Positions 35,834 to 47,944 of a stretch of 64,000 bases of DNA are shown here, piece by piece. The notes below the pieces were generated by a model. It saw only the letters and a program-made list of their open reading frames with translations. It ran no database searches and was not told the DNA's origin. A program made the position numbers and the translations under genes. Origin of the DNA: Hoplostethus atlanticus (Eukaryota > Chordata > Actinopteri > Trachichthyiformes > Trachichthyidae); NCBI GenBank assembly GCA_034670405.1, contig JAXDDX010000048.1:1364001-1428000 (forward strand), given 5' to 3'. Position 1 is the stretch's first letter; the number at the start of each line of letters is the position of its first letter.

Positions 35834-37520
35834 TACAGTTCTGGCCAAGGTTATTGGCACCCTTGCATTTTATGCTGATAATGTCAAATATCTTCTGAGA
35901 TAATTGGAAGTTGAAACAATTTTCGGTCTTCACACAGTCATCTACCGATTTACGACAGTACATAATTAAACAATAACAAAAAAAATGTTTTATGGTTTCA
36001 AAATTGAAAAGCGGTCATGATTATTGGCACCGTTTAGAACAACTCAAATCAATTTTGTTGGAGGAAATAGATTCTCATTTGCAGTGTAATTCAACTCACC
36101 TGTGACAGGCTGCAGGGCCCACATGGTATAAATGAACCAATTATCCATTTTAAAGTGATAAAACAGTTTGTTCTGCTTCCCTGGTCGTCTGTGAAAATGG
36201 TGAAGAGAATATAATTGTTTTAGGATGTTATAATTTTATAACATTATAATTCAACATAAGTGTTCACAAGGGTATAACACCATGTCTAGAGACCTTGGGT
36301 ATTCCTCTTAGCACAGGTTGCAATGTTATTAAGAAGTATGCTGCTCATGGAATTGTTAAGAATCTCCCCGGACGTGGTGGTAAGATGAAAATTGATCTTA
36401 GATGTCGTCAAAGGTTTGTGCGAGCCATCGAAAAATCACCTCGCATTACATCCAAATCTCAAGGTTGACTTGGTTTCAGCCAGTACCATACACTAGGCAC
36501 TGAACTAAGAGAGCTTCATGTCAGAGACCACAGAAGACCCCACTGCTGAAAGAGACAAGAAGGCCTGACTGATCTTTGCCAAGACCCATTGGACAAACCT
36601 AAATCCTTCTGGGAAAATGTTCTGTTGACTGATGAAACCAAAGTAGAGCCAAAAAACAAATTGCATCCAATAATTGTTCTCAACAACAATAGTCTAAAGA
36701 GACAGCTGGCCCAACTGGCTTAAAACAGCCCGCTCATCAGTTCAGAAACCAAGTCATAGGAAAATTACATGGTAACAGATCTGTCTGCAAAAAGGTTTTT
36801 TCTACAAATCTCTCTCCCAAACTCATACTAACAATAACCTCCCAAAATTAAAGACATGTCATGTATTTAGATATCTTAAGCTGTATAACTAAATGTGCTG
36901 CCACATCACCATATGTTTGCCTTTTTTGTGAAATTGTGTTTCAAAACTGCAGTGTTGAGATGATTTTGAGCAGTAGTGTTGTGGAAAAGTATCATATGGA
37001 GTAGGAACCATGCCTTAATAACCTTTACAATAGCATAACAGTGTTTTGGCTGTAACTGGAGGTTTTTTAAGTCTCTCTGCGCAAGTCCAAGTCAAGTATC
37101 AAGTCATTTGCGACAAGTCTCAAGTCACGTAGGCTACAATCAAGCTGTAATATTAGCCTATTATATTAGTATTTGTTACCTATCTCTGAGTTGTGCTCTT
37201 TGAAATTGTGTATGCACACCCTATTTAGGGAGCATTCGGACCAGAAGAATGCAGTTAACCTCAATCCTTAAAGGTAGTCCACTCTTGAGTATAGGTCTTA
37301 ATACGCTTTCGGTGCCAATAATCACATCAGCCATCTTAGAATAAAGACAAGCACAAATTGAAAATCTGTTTTTTTAGTTGCAGCTGAGTAAAATTATTGT
37401 TTGAACAGTTGTTTGAATCTTCAGAACACAGAATATAGCTCATTACTTGTGTTGTTTACTTTTTACAACCTTTTTGTTTCATCTTCACTAAAGGTTGTCG
37501 ATAATTCTGGGGGCACTGTA
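35834..37520 (+). mobile_element. Tc1/mariner transposon relic
   Basis: Bounded by TA on both sides. Left TIR CAGTTCTGGCCAAGGTTATT, right TIR in reverse complement CAGTGCCCCCAGAATTATCG. The subterminal ATTATTGGCACCG recurs inversely at 36022 and 37310. The transposase begins near 36280: GIVKNLPGRGGKMKID (GRGGK AT-hook-like link), FVRAIEKSPRITSK (second HTH), then LTDETKVE holding the catalytic Asp (36628-36651). The 3' half of the gene is missing and replaced by about 650 unrelated bases, including a CAAGTC cluster. Several stops and frame changes are present. Confidence 0.85.
37078..37135. repeat. CAAGTC-rich cluster, left
   Basis: Repeated AAGTCCAAGTCAAGTATCAA and CAAGTCTCAAGTCACGTAGG, a fish repeat type. 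Partner at 38020-38120. Confidence 0.6.
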
Positions 37521-38019
37521 GATCTCTGCAGATCAAAATACATAATAGGTGTGCATAATTGCAGGTGCAATATACACAAAGAGCTCAGTAATAATGTTAC
37601 ATATTTATAGAAAAGAAACTATCAATAATGAAAAGTAGGCCTATGCTTGACTGGCTAGTTTTTTAGGCGATCTATATAAAGAATTTAGGCGCACCGGGCG
37701 GAAAGAACAGAGGAGCATACTTTCCAAACCTTTTGTAAAGATAGCCTGTGCATCAGAGAATATGAATGAGTTCATGAAAGAAAATGAGAAGCTAAACAGT
37801 TTTTCTTTCTTTTTTATTGTTCAGCTTGTTTGAAGATGTTATGCTATGGCTTGGTTAGCCATAGAAAACTGAACATTTATACCAGTTATCATTATACCAT
37901 ATCATCATTTGCATCAGAGTTAAGCTAGCTCATCATTACCATCCCCATTATCCATTAGACGTATACACACTAGTCCGCGGTGGTTTTGCCGTGGCAAATC
38001 TAGTCAAGTTACTGCTGTC

Positions 38020-38120
38020 AAATCTCAAGCATTCAAGTAAGTCAAGTCTAAGTCAAGTCACAAGTCCTGATTTTTGTGACTCGAGTTCGAGTCAAAGTTG
38101 CAAGTCGCAAGTCTCTAGCT
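38020..38120. repeat. CAAGTC-rich cluster, right
   Basis: AAGTAAGTCAAGTCTAAGTC, GAGTTCGAGTCAAAGTTGCA and AAGTCGCAAGTCTCTAGC. Same orientation as the left cluster. From 38121 to 39387 I see no gene. Confidence 0.6.
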
Positions 38121-39387
38121 CTGGCTGTAACTATAACAGATTGGCTGTTTGTCTCAAGCATATCAGGATGAAGATACATCCCGGAGTGTATGTTTGCAGG
38201 CTACATTCCCAGCATTATCATTTCTTTAGCATTAGAAAGTATATTACTATAGATGACATTCCCAACATTAGCACTCATCATAGAGTTATGGAGCGTAAAG
38301 GGATTAGCTATTATGAAACAGGCTGTAAATAATGCTCTGCCACACAGCCTACTGCACTCAACCACTGCGACATGGCTTATCATGACACGTCTTTCTCGCA
38401 TTCTTTATCTTTTATTGCAGGTTACTTTTTAAATGCACCAGTAAGCAGTGATAACACTAAAGATAAAGTTGCATAAGTTAAGAGTTTTAAAAGGAGTAGT
38501 TTAGGGTTTGTGTAATGCAGAAAATGAACAAAAGTCAACATTTATTTGTCTATATCTGGGGTAGAAAGGATTTTTTTTTTTTAATTAAGCCCTGTTGAGT
38601 CCCATTTCTTAGGAATCAGTGACTCATATTAGTGTATATATTCTTTATTTCGGTGTTCTGACATATGCTGCTCTTTCTCTCACACGGTGGTAAGTTGATG
38701 TTTTTGCCTGTGAGCGGTGATTTGTCTAGTCGGTGTGTCAGCATACTGTCTCAGCTCACCTCATCCAAGCTTGTGTGTTTGCCTCATCTGTCCAAGTCAT
38801 TTAGACGCCGCGCAAAACAAGATGGAGTCTGTCGTGTAACCAGTAGATGTGCTTTGTGGTGGGTATGTGGGGTGTCTGAGCTGATTTGAGTTTTCTCGTC
38901 TTCTGTTTTGGGCCGGCCTTTATACCATCTGCCAAGCTTAAACCTGCACTATGCAATCTTTGAGGCCTAATGCTGCGTGCATGTCAAGTCGGATTTACCA
39001 TAAATACAAGCTGTTCACATCAGCCTCCTAGTGGTAATTAGAAGTAGGACGTGGGAAGTTTTTGTTGGCTCTGATATCTCCCACTTTAAAGATTGCGGAA
39101 GTGTGTCAACACTGAATCCACGGATGTCAGCAGTTAATAATACAAATGAAAATGATCAGTTCTATACTCTACATACATAGAGTTGATTGTATTAGTGTGA
39201 ATATAGTGTGCATAATTTGTTACATTACAGTAACATCTGCTGCAGTTTGTTACTGGCTGATTTTAAATTCATAACTAAAAATTATTTTAGATGTGAGCAT
39301 TTCAGTGAGTTAAACATGTGACAGCAATGAGATGTCATCCCGTTCTTCCGCTTCTTCCCACATGACATGAACGCAGCACAGAGTATA

Positions 39388-39550
39388 CAGATTTTCATTC
39401 CAACAAATCAGTGCAGCAGCTGATTTCACTCATTAGTTCCCCCTCTCTGGTTGAAGGTGTTAATCAGTGAAATCAGCTGCTATAGTGTTTGGTTGGCATG
39501 GGAACCTGCAGACTCTCGGACTTGCATGGACCATGATTGAAAACCACTGA
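39388..39550. repeat. fold-back repeat
   Basis: TTCATTCCAACAAATCAGTG...AGCTGATTTCAC at 39392-39430 is an imperfect reverse complement of GTGAAATCAGCTGCTATAGTG...GGTTGGCATG at 39466-39500. The right side matches 21.1 kb and ends GAAAACCACTG, like a DNA-transposon terminus. Confidence 0.5.
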
Positions 39551-39929
39551 TGTAATTAGGCGATGTGACATTAGGAAATACCAACCTGGCCGGTCTGTGA
39601 TTGCTTTATACCAATGGATATCAAAGGTGCAAGAGAGGCAAAAACATATTTTCCTTTGAGGTAACTCGATACCTTGTATTTTTCTTTTTCTTTTGAAGAG
39701 GTTCGTAAAACATGCATTTTCAAGTTTCAAGAAGAAGTGTCGAGAAGGTTTCCTACCAGTGTCCATACCTGACACCAGAATTTAATTTGGGCAAACAGAG
39801 CAAATCTACAGCGTTAATCAATTAGGGGTGATGGGATGCTCTTCCATGTTGCAGCCCCACGTGATTTAGACTGATTCATCTTGCTTGCTTCAGCTTTAAG
39901 TTTTTCAATTTACACAGTCTACTCTCTGA

Positions 39930-39931
<2 letters not shown>

Positions 39932-39965
<34 letters not shown>
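39932..39965. repeat. (CT)n microsatellite serving as the polypyrimidine tract of exon 2
   Basis: A TC run leads without interruption into CCAG at 39967, the acceptor of apba1 exon 2. Confidence 0.9.
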
Positions 39966-39966
<1 letters not shown>

Positions 39967-39967
39967 G

Positions 39968-40063
39968 TCTCCTGGTTCAGACTCATCCTCTCCTCCAGGG
40001 GCGGAGTCATCCAGACATCTGTTACAGGATGACAGCTTTGAATCCCCTCCCTCCAATAAAGAG
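39968..40063 (+). CDS. apba1: apba1 coding exon 2: Ser/Pro-rich linker
   Basis: Encodes residues 526-557 (96 bases, phase 0 at both ends), starting SPGSDSSSPPGAESS and ending SNKE, as in vertebrate Mint1 between the CASK-binding motif and the PTB domain. Acceptor CCAG at 39964-39967, donor GTGTGT at 40064. Its polypyrimidine tract is a (CT)n microsatellite at about 39932-39965, so tract length may vary between individuals. The exon length is a multiple of three, so skipping would leave the frame open. Confidence 0.93.
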
Positions 40064-40211
40064 GTGTGTTCAATAATTCAATATGCATTTACATATTCAA
40101 TATACAGTAATTGCTCATTACTTGAATTGTATCTGATTTTCACATTTGCCCGTCAAGTTGAAATACTTTGTGAATACATCATAACACTTTGTCCCATCTA
40201 TTTATTCATAG

Positions 40212-40251
40212 TCTAGGAGAAGCCTTGCGTCCTTCCCCACATATGTAGAAG
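40212..40251 (+). CDS. apba1: apba1 coding exon 3: short linker exon before the PTB domain
   Basis: Forty bases encode SRRSLASFPTYVE plus the first base of a Val codon that is completed in exon 4. The acceptor is ATAG at 40208-40211 and the donor is GTGAGT at 40252. Only 148 bases of intron separate it from exon 2. Human Mint1 has [23 protein letters not shown] at this point. The length is not a multiple of three, so the exon should be constitutive. Confidence 0.93.
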
Positions 40252-40559
40252 GTGAGTGCTTTACATTATGGTGCATCCGTAAAGAGAGAGTAATGCATGT
40301 TCACTAATTGAAGGAGAAGCTGCTTGCAGGGACCATGACCTTTGATTTTACTGAAAATCCTTATTTATTCAACAATAATGTTTTCAGCACATCTGCATGT
40401 TTGGTTTGTTGTCCTTCATCATTCAAATCTTTCCAAAATTCAGTGCCAATAATTTCTTTACACTCTGGTTACATGTTTGGGACTTTAGTCTGTGATTGGT
40501 CAATAGAATAATTCGTTGAGGAATTCCTTAGTCCACCATGTAAATACTAATTACCTTCC

Positions 40560-40690
40560 TGGAGTGGCCCAGTGGTTGAGTGGTCTGGTATGCTTATCTG
40601 GAAGCCCCTTTTCATCGTGCTGGAACCATATGGGTTCAAATTCACCCATCAGTATGTCTTGAAGAAAATTAAGAAGTCTTAAAAATTCTT
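40560..40690 (+). mobile_element. tRNA-derived SINE
   Basis: Box A TGGCCCAGTGGTTGAGTGG at 40566 and box-B-like GGGTTCAAATTCACC at 40629, about 65 bases apart. The body is short and A-rich at its end. Confidence 0.55.
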
Positions 40691-40699
40691 GAGACATGC

Positions 40700-41029
40700 T
40701 GGCTGGGCAATCAATCACTTCTTGCCAATCAAATCAGCTCATTTCATCCCCTTTTAAAAGCAGTGCACTTATACAATGATGCGTTGACAATTTTGTGATG
40801 GTTGCGCCAAGTCTCAACCAGTGCCGGCATAAAATCTTCACCCAAGAAGAAACTGATATTCTTATCCAAGAGGTGCAGAGTCGACACGGTCGCATGGCAC
40901 CTCAAATGGGCCCCCAGGGGCTGATGATGTAAAACTGGCTTGGGAAGTGGTAACACAGATTGTAAAATGCCCCTTCCGCTGGTCCACTGAGAAATGCTTT
41001 CCAGTGTAAGAAGAGTTTCAATGATGTAA
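40700..41029 (+). mobile_element. PIF/Harbinger Myb/SANT-like relic, copy 2
   Basis: ATG at 40798 opens MVAPSLNQCRHKIFTQEETD, then ILIQEVQSRHGRMAPQ, before a stop. The upstream GCCAATCAAATCAGCTCATT context is shared with the copy at 7.9 kb. The frame is better preserved than in copy 1. It abuts the 3' tail of the antisense LINE. Confidence 0.55.
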
Positions 41030-43000
41030 GTCAAGTCAAGTCAAGTCGCACGCTTGCATCCAAGCACGTTTAAAAACAACAGAGTTGACCAAAGTGCTGT
41101 ACAAAGCCTAATAAATAATAACAAATTGAAATACGATAAAGCAGGCATACAAAGATCAGTACATATAAGAGACATATACACTATATACAAGCAGCACAAA
41201 ATCCATTAGGAAAATTCGAACGCTAGTGAGTAGAAGTATTAAGCCGAGATTTGAAAGAATCGACAGATGGGGCGAATCTGATGGAAGAGGGAAGGCTATT
41301 CCATAGTCTAGGGGCTGTAACTGCGAAAGCGCGGTCGCCTCTGAGTTTGAGTTTTGAGCGCGGGACGGCCAGGAGGCCCATGTCAGACGACCTGAGAGAC
41401 CTGGAGGTAGTGTAAGGGCTTAGGAGATCTGTGATATAGGAGGGTGCCAGTTGGTTCAGGGCTTTGAAAACGAACAGCAGGACCTTGAAATCAATTCTAT
41501 AACGAACTGGAAGCCAGTGAAGAGAGGCCAAAACAGGGGAGATATGGTCTCTCTTTTTGGAACCAGTCAGAAGCCTGGCCGCAACATTTTGGACCAGCTG
41601 CAGGCAGGATATGGACGACTGGCTGATCCCAGTATATAGGGAATTACAGTAATCAAGCCGAGAGGAAATTAATGCATTAATGACTTTTTCCAGATCACTG
41701 AGTGAGAGGAAGGGTTTTATTTTTTTGATGGTCCGTAGCTGAAAGAAACTGTATTTTACCACTGCATTTACCTGTTTGTTGAATTTGAAAGCGGAGTCAA
41801 AAATCACACCAAGGTTCCTGGCGTGAGGCTTAAGATAGGTGGATAATTGACCTAGGCTGTTGGTAATTCGTTTAATGGAATCTGGGGGGCCAAAAAGAAC
41901 AATTTCGGATTTGTTTTCATTTAGCTGGAGGAAATTGTAAGCCATCCAGCATTTAATGTCCTCAAGGCATTCTGTGAGGCAGTTTAAATTGGACTGTTGG
42001 GTTTCAGGGGGAAATAGAGCTGAGTGTCGTCAGCGTAACAGTGGTAGGAGATGTTGTGCTTTTGAATGATCTTACCTAATGGCAGCATATAGATGGAGAA
42101 AAGGATGGGGGCCAGAATGGAACCTTGTGGGACCCCACAAGAGAGATTGGCTATGGGGGAAGAGAATTGGCTTATGTTAACTGAAAAAGTTCTGTTTTTA
42201 AGATATGAGATAAACCAATCCAAGGCAGTGCCCTTTACACCAAGCCCATGCTCAAGACGGTCGACAAGAATGGCATGATCTACTGTGTCGAAAGCGGCAC
42301 TGAGATCAAGGAGAATCAAAATGGCACAGTTTCCAGAGTCAACAGTGAGGAGCAGGTCATTATAGACTTTCAGTAAAGCCGACTCAGTACTGTGAGCCGC
42401 CCTGAAACCTGACTGGAATTTATCCAGAATTTTGTTTTGTTCTAGATAAGGCAGCAGCTGGGACAGAATTACCTTTTCTAGCACCCTGGATAGAAAAGAT
42501 AATTTTGAAATGGGTCTGTAGTTGCTAGACACTGTAGAGCCTAAGTTGGGTTTTTTAGAAGGGGCTGGACCACGGCGTGTTTGAAACAGGATGGAACCGA
42601 GCCAGTGGCCAGAGAGCTATTTATAATGGCGAGAATGCTGGGACCAGCTATGTCAAAGGTCTCCTTTAGGAGACGAGTAGGGACAATGTCAAGGGGACAG
42701 GTGGCAGACTTCATGCTGGTAACAGTCTCTGTGAGAGAGATTAGAGAGATGGGTTTAAAACAGCTCAATTGGGCAGAACAGACTAGAGTGACAGTTGGGT
42801 CTAAGATGGGGGCTGAGATGTTTGATCTAATGAGTTCGACTTTACTGATGAAAAACTTAGAGAATTCTTCACATTTTAAAATTGACCCGTCTAGGCTGGG
42901 TCTGGGAGGAGGACATGTGAGAGAGTTTATAGTGGTGAAAAGGACCTTAGGATTATGACAATTCTTTGAAATGAGATCAGAAAAATAAGGCGAAGAGCTA
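41030..43000 (-). mobile_element. CR1/L2-type LINE, antisense, 5'-truncated
   Basis: Reading on the minus strand: a linker with GSILKCEEFSKFF and SATCPLDIVPTRLLKE (42958-42541), then RT with NYRPISKLSFLSRVLEKVIL, FQSGFRAAHSTESAL, LILLDLSAAFDTVDHAIL, GVPQGSILAPILFSIYMLPL and CYADDTQLY (42532-41984), then NENKSEIVLFGPP, LDYCNSLYTG, RDHISPVLASLHWLP and APRLWNSLP (41945-41223). Two frame changes, near 42537 and 41970, separate the pieces. The 3' end is a (CTTGA)n repeat at 41031-41047. The 5' limit is approximate. It is a different subfamily from the 17-19.6-kb copy, judging by sequence and tail. Confidence 0.9.
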
Positions 43001-43713
43001 AAGAGAAACTGTCTGCATGCTAGCAGGAAGCATCAGCCACGGGACCATCTAAAAGCCAGTCCCAAGCCAGTGGCTTTGGGGGGGTAGAGGTCGGCTTGTC
43101 AGATGATGCATTGGAATTATTTACAATTACAAGTACAATTCAATTGTTTGCCATTTATATGTACACAACATTAATTAAAGGAGTAGCTTCGTCGGCTGTA
43201 TATGTATCCTGGTATCTCCTTCTGCGTCTCACAATCGCATACTCCTATAGGTTGTGACCCAACAAAGAAGAAACTTTCAAAGACAAAGAATAAATTTCAA
43301 TATGATCAGAGGCAGAAAGATGATAATAAAAAAGACAATTATATGACAGACTGGTTTACCAGTATTGCATAGAAAGTGTTTCTTCTTCCTGTCTGATATT
43401 GATATTGAGATATTGCAACCGCTGTCACCATGTTTCCAGTGCGTAACTATGCGGCTTGACTCTTTATGATTCACACATTAATTCAGTTACCACAGCTGTA
43501 AAGGTTAAACAGTTAGTTGTGCTTAACATATTTAAAAGGTTGCATTCAGTTAGTCCATGGGAGGGAATCTTTGCCATTGTGCCTCACAAAATTGTCAATG
43601 CGCTAGTGAACATTGACTGTTCCGCAGTTGCACCGGTGCAAAAATAGACCCCAAAATCACACAACAAAGTCACCACATTTTCAAGTTTTAAAAGGTAACC
43701 TGAAAATGTAGCA

Positions 43714-43981
43714 ATGGAAAAAATCAAATCACCAATAATAGCACACTACTACAACTTAAGCTAGCTAACGTTACTGCTAATATACACTTAGCAAGGCCTC
43801 CACTAACGTTACATCCTCAACAAAGGATTAAGCCCAGTTACAAGGAAGAAGTCCAACAAGCAATATGCAAAACCTAAATCAAACAATCTAATGTTATAAA
43901 GTGGCACAACTTTCCCACTAATGTTCCCTGGTTTCCTGATATCTTCTACTAGCTAGCCAAAGACTTCCACAAGCAATTTGA
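43714..43981 (+). repeat. dispersed repeat, plus copy
   Basis: AATCAAATCACCAATAATAG, AGCTAACGTTACTGCTAA, TCAACAAAGGATTAAGCCCA and AATATGCAAAACCTAAATC all recur in reverse complement, in matching order, at 51480-51752. About 270 bases, no coding frame. Confidence 0.8.
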
Positions 43982-44609
43982 ATTGGAAAAATCAATCTTC
44001 CAATGCAACTGCAGTGAAACTAGCATCAGCAGGAGCAGTAATTTACGGCCATCAGCTAGTCTATACAGGTTACTACCACAGACATTTCAGACATGGCAGC
44101 TCAACAAGGACCTAATGAAAATACTACAGCCTCTTAGACACATCAGCACATGGAGAAGCTGGTCCTTCCTGGCAAGCAAAAAAACTACAAAAGAAAAGAT
44201 GGAGGATAGACTGCGTACACTCATAAAGTGTCAGTGTTTGTTGTGTTGAGACCGATTCCCCAGCGATTCCTTGGTTATACACACTCTTATTGAACTGCAC
44301 TGCTGATCTAAGCTTGATGTGAGTGCCGCATCAGCATTTTCTAAATGTCAAGGAGTCCTGTAGCCAATAGAGACCAAGGAGGAGAGAGGGAGGATATCGG
44401 AGAGAGAGAGATAGAGGAGGAGGAGGAAGAGAGGGAGGCACAAGCCCCAGCAATACACCAGTCAACTTGCTTCAATGGTCTCTGTGTGCATATACACACA
44501 GGCAAGATATTCTATGCACACAAACTGTCAGGATCTACCACCACTCTGTTCTCTTTCTCTCATAGTCCTACTCCTCCTCCTACTACCCATACTTCCAGTG
44601 CCCAATAAC

Positions 44610-45010
44610 AAAGGCTATGTTTACATGCATAGAGAACCTGGTTACTCAGCTGACCTGGTTTTGTGTCAATGCATGTAAACATCATAACTGGGTCAGAATA
44701 ACTCTTATGAGAAACCTCTTTTAAGATGCCTGGCTTCCTCCCATATTAATCAGGTTACTGTGACATGGAAACATCTTACTGCTTTCACTTTTGGTTATCA
44801 CTGTCTGTCAGACTCGCACGGCATTATGGGTACGTTTTGATGTCAACATTAACATGGCAGGTTGCAGCACTTACAAGTAAGATCATCATTTGTTCCCCCT
44901 GCATTAGAACTAAGCTACTATTGCGCACTTTATTCATGGCAACAGGGAGAGTCAATCACAGGGTATCAAAGGTTTATGGGAACAGATTAACCTGAAAAAG
45001 ACGTTAACCA
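44610..45010. repeat. fold-back / MITE-like element
   Basis: ATGTTTACATGCAT at 44617-44630 and its exact inverse at 44669-44682 enclose an AACCTGGTTACTCAGCTGAC stem. Further CAGGTTACT copies lie at 44752 and 45020. Resembles fish MITEs with ATGTTTACATG ends; full limits unclear. Confidence 0.45.
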
Positions 45011-45155
45011 CAGTATAGCCAGGTTACTCCGTCAAGGATATAGTCATCATTCCACACAGCCTGAAGTTCACAATTATAAACGCTACCTGTGTCTTTCTTC
45101 CCACTGTCCACTTCTCATCCTCCCTTTCCTCCCTCCTTCCCATCGCCCCCTCCAG

Positions 45156-45301
45156 TACCAGGCCCGTGCGACCCAGAGGACCTGATTGATGGGATCATCT
45201 TTGCGGCCAACTATCTGGGCTCCACCCAGCTGCTGTCGGATAAGACTCCCTCCAAGAATGTTCGCATGATGCAGGCCCAGGAGGCTGTCAGCCGCATCAA
45301 G
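45156..45301 (+). CDS. apba1: apba1 coding exon 4: start of the PTB domain
   Basis: Encodes residues 571-619. It opens with [13 protein letters not shown], then [15 protein letters not shown], the first strand of the Mint PTB fold, and closes with [12 protein letters not shown]. This domain binds the NPTY-type tail of APP. The acceptor is TCCAG at 45151-45155 after a long C/T-rich tract, and the donor is GTGAAA at 45302. Its 146 bases complete the codon split with exon 3. Sequence is essentially identical to human over this stretch. Confidence 0.97.
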
Positions 45302-46177
45302 GTGAAAAACATACACAGTACACACACATAAATCAACCGCTTAGAATTCAACTGGTATCAAACAAAGATATTATGATTGCAGTTCTTAAAGCGTAACCAC
45401 GGCCATTTTTTAACCCGGATCCTATTGTCCCATCATTTTCCATCATACCAGTCGATTCACTACAGAGCTGCTTCTGTCCAATGGGCACTCCAACAATAAA
45501 TCCCAGCATTTTCAGCATATTGGTCCTCACTCTGTATTTATGCTTTTTTAAACCTATTTTCATCTGAAAGTGTTTCCTAGTTTTATCTCCTAATTATGTT
45601 TTTTACTATTATTGTTTGTATGCCTGCCTGTAAAGCGCTTTATAAAGCTGGCCAAGCCCATGAGCTTTGATGACTGGTACTAATTTTAAAAGTCTAATGC
45701 CCTACTGCTTTCCATTGGCTACTGTAAAAATGTAATATATGCGCCATAAAAATGATGTTTTTAATTCCTATGCTCCATACAGGGTTTCACTCAAGAGCAA
45801 AAAAATGTCCAATGGCAGTTTCACTTCTCCTCACTCGCATCCTGTCACATGACCAGGGTCTTCCTGTCATCGCCCCGTTTGCATCAGCCCCCTAACCCCC
45901 ACCTTCCCACCCACCACGTTCAGTCCATAGCTCATAGTGACTCAGCATTTTTCAGCCAGCGGTAAAAATGCAGTGCCTCCAGCCTCAGGGGGAGCTCATG
46001 GTAGATAATACATGCTGTATTATCTACCATAGTGCCGCTGCACCTCAAGTGTTGGGCCCCGTTTACAATCTATCTTCACTTCTCGTCTTAGCAGCGATGG
46101 TGGGACTAAATAATCTACCCTAGACAACCAATTAATGGATATTTTCCTTCGTCAAAGAGTTACCATGAATATAGAAA

Positions 46178-46264
<87 letters not shown>

Positions 46265-47944
46265 TGTTTTCATTTCTATTGGCCACCAGTGAGAGAGGAT
46301 TGTGATTAGAAATGCATGCTATCTTTTAAGGGCCCTCTTCTGGAGTCTGCAGCTTTTCAAACTGGGAATACAGCGCTATAATGCATAGTGATGTCTGTAC
46401 AGCAAGCAAGTGTAAATCATAATAGGCCCCTTCTGCACAACATCAAGAGAGACACCTGCTGGTATAGGGAGGATATAGCAAATGCCCTTTTATTATAATA
46501 TACTATTACAGCTACCATTCCGTGGACGCTTGTATCTGAACTCCAAAGCCTCTCACAGTAACATGAGTGCAAACATTTGTTGCATGGGCAGTCACAGTGG
46601 GAACTGAAGCAGTAAACCCTGGCAGTGTTCCAGCCATGCCCACTTACCTATACAGGACCTCCCATAGCTTCACTATGTAATTGAAATGATTCATCCATTA
46701 GGTCTAAAGGTAAAATAAAAGATAAAATGAAACCTTATTGTTTCAAATTCTATTACTATTAGATAATTGTAATGGGATACAGCAAAATAGAATGTAAATA
46801 CAAACAGAGCAAATGGAGGGAAATGGAAAGTTAATATACCAAGAATATGCAATATGATATGAATATATATTAAAAAAAAAAAGATATAAAAACAAATAAA
46901 TAAAAATTACAAAATCAAGATATATGCAATATATAACAAATGGTAAGATATTGAGAATATGAATCGGGGAAAGTGAGGACTGGACGAACCGAATATGTAC
47001 AGAAAACATGAGGAAGCATATGTGCTGATTTGGGATCAATTACATTTACAATGAATAAGTACAAGCATTTAACTGATTTCAACTGTTGAAGAGGTCTGTG
47101 TCTGTTTAGGTTGTTGGTCAGTTGGTTGAAACGATCATTGGGGCTCATTGGCATCACAGGGTCCCTGATTTGTCTCCAAGAGCAGCCTTACTCTACAGCA
47201 TCCCATCTGTAGCCTTCGCACAGCTCATATTTCAGAGCACATATTAGAGAAAGAAGAAGAAGAGTATCTTAAAAGTTGGTGGTTGAAATGAGGTATGCCA
47301 GGCTAGTTCCCAGGCTAGTTTTCTCACTGGAAAAGACAAACACACTGGTTAAAATCAGTGCCATGCTGCGGTTGTCCAATTAGCCTTAATTGTCCACTGC
47401 CGGTGTCGGATGCAGGAAGTGGAAGGAACCGGCCCACCAGCCTGATTCTCCCCCGCATCCAGCCAACACCTCAACCACACTCACCCCCGTCTGCCACAAC
47501 AACAAATAGAAAAATATTCAGCATCTTATGTTTTCAGTTAACAGATCTGAAAATTTACCAGGTATATCAAGGTAGGCAAATGTGCATCAATGGTTCTCCA
47601 CATTATTTGAGTTATAGAGCAGATGTGAACAGCTAACAATGCATACACGTCCAGATGTGCAAATGTGCACTGTTGGCTATTCACAATATCAAGTGTGGGT
47701 TAGTGTTGGGTTGTAGCTCTCAATGGATGAAGGGGCTAGTCTCTTATCTAGTCCTCACTTGTAACAAGTACACAAACACTCTCTCTCACACACTCACACA
47801 CACAAACTCCTCCAGCAAACAGACCTCCACACAACCTACCACGCCACAGTGAGACCCCCTCCCTGCCTTTTATCCAGAACCAGTCTCTCCTGTGCTCTGC
47901 TCTAACCCATAACTCTCCTATCTGCTTTATTCCATGCCTGGCAG
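45302..47944 (+). other. apba1: apba1 intron 4 (2.6 kb)
   Basis: Contains a LINE 3'-tail-like stretch (about 45560-45660: AGCGCTTTATAAAGCTGGC), an 80-bp (TG)n tract (46183-46262) and an A-rich minus-strand repeat (about 46730-47010). Otherwise unremarkable. Confidence 0.85.
46183..46262. repeat. (TG)n microsatellite, about 40 units
   Basis: Uninterrupted TG run, the longest in the window. Length is probably polymorphic. Confidence 0.95.

Larger units (their letters stand above)
31279..39967 (+). other. apba1: apba1 intron 1 (8.7 kb)
   Basis: GTAAGT donor, CCAG acceptor. Contents: an inverted pair of dispersed repeats (31935-32035, 34566-34652), AT-rich DNA (32385-32510), a non-LTR fragment (33350-33670), a Gln-rich short frame (35405), a Tc1 relic (35834-37520), CAAGTC clusters, a fold-back repeat (39388-39550) and the (CT)n acceptor tract. 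No cassette exon was recognised with confidence. Confidence 0.85.
40252..45155 (+). other. apba1: apba1 intron 3 (4.9 kb)
   Basis: GTGAGT donor, TCCAG acceptor. It holds a SINE, a Harbinger Myb-like relic, an antisense LINE, a dispersed repeat and a fold-back element, each listed separately. A GA-rich stretch lies at 44380-44445. Confidence 0.9.

Noticed and set aside
42581-42958. 125-codon plus-strand frame
   Set aside because: Antisense of the minus-strand LINE.
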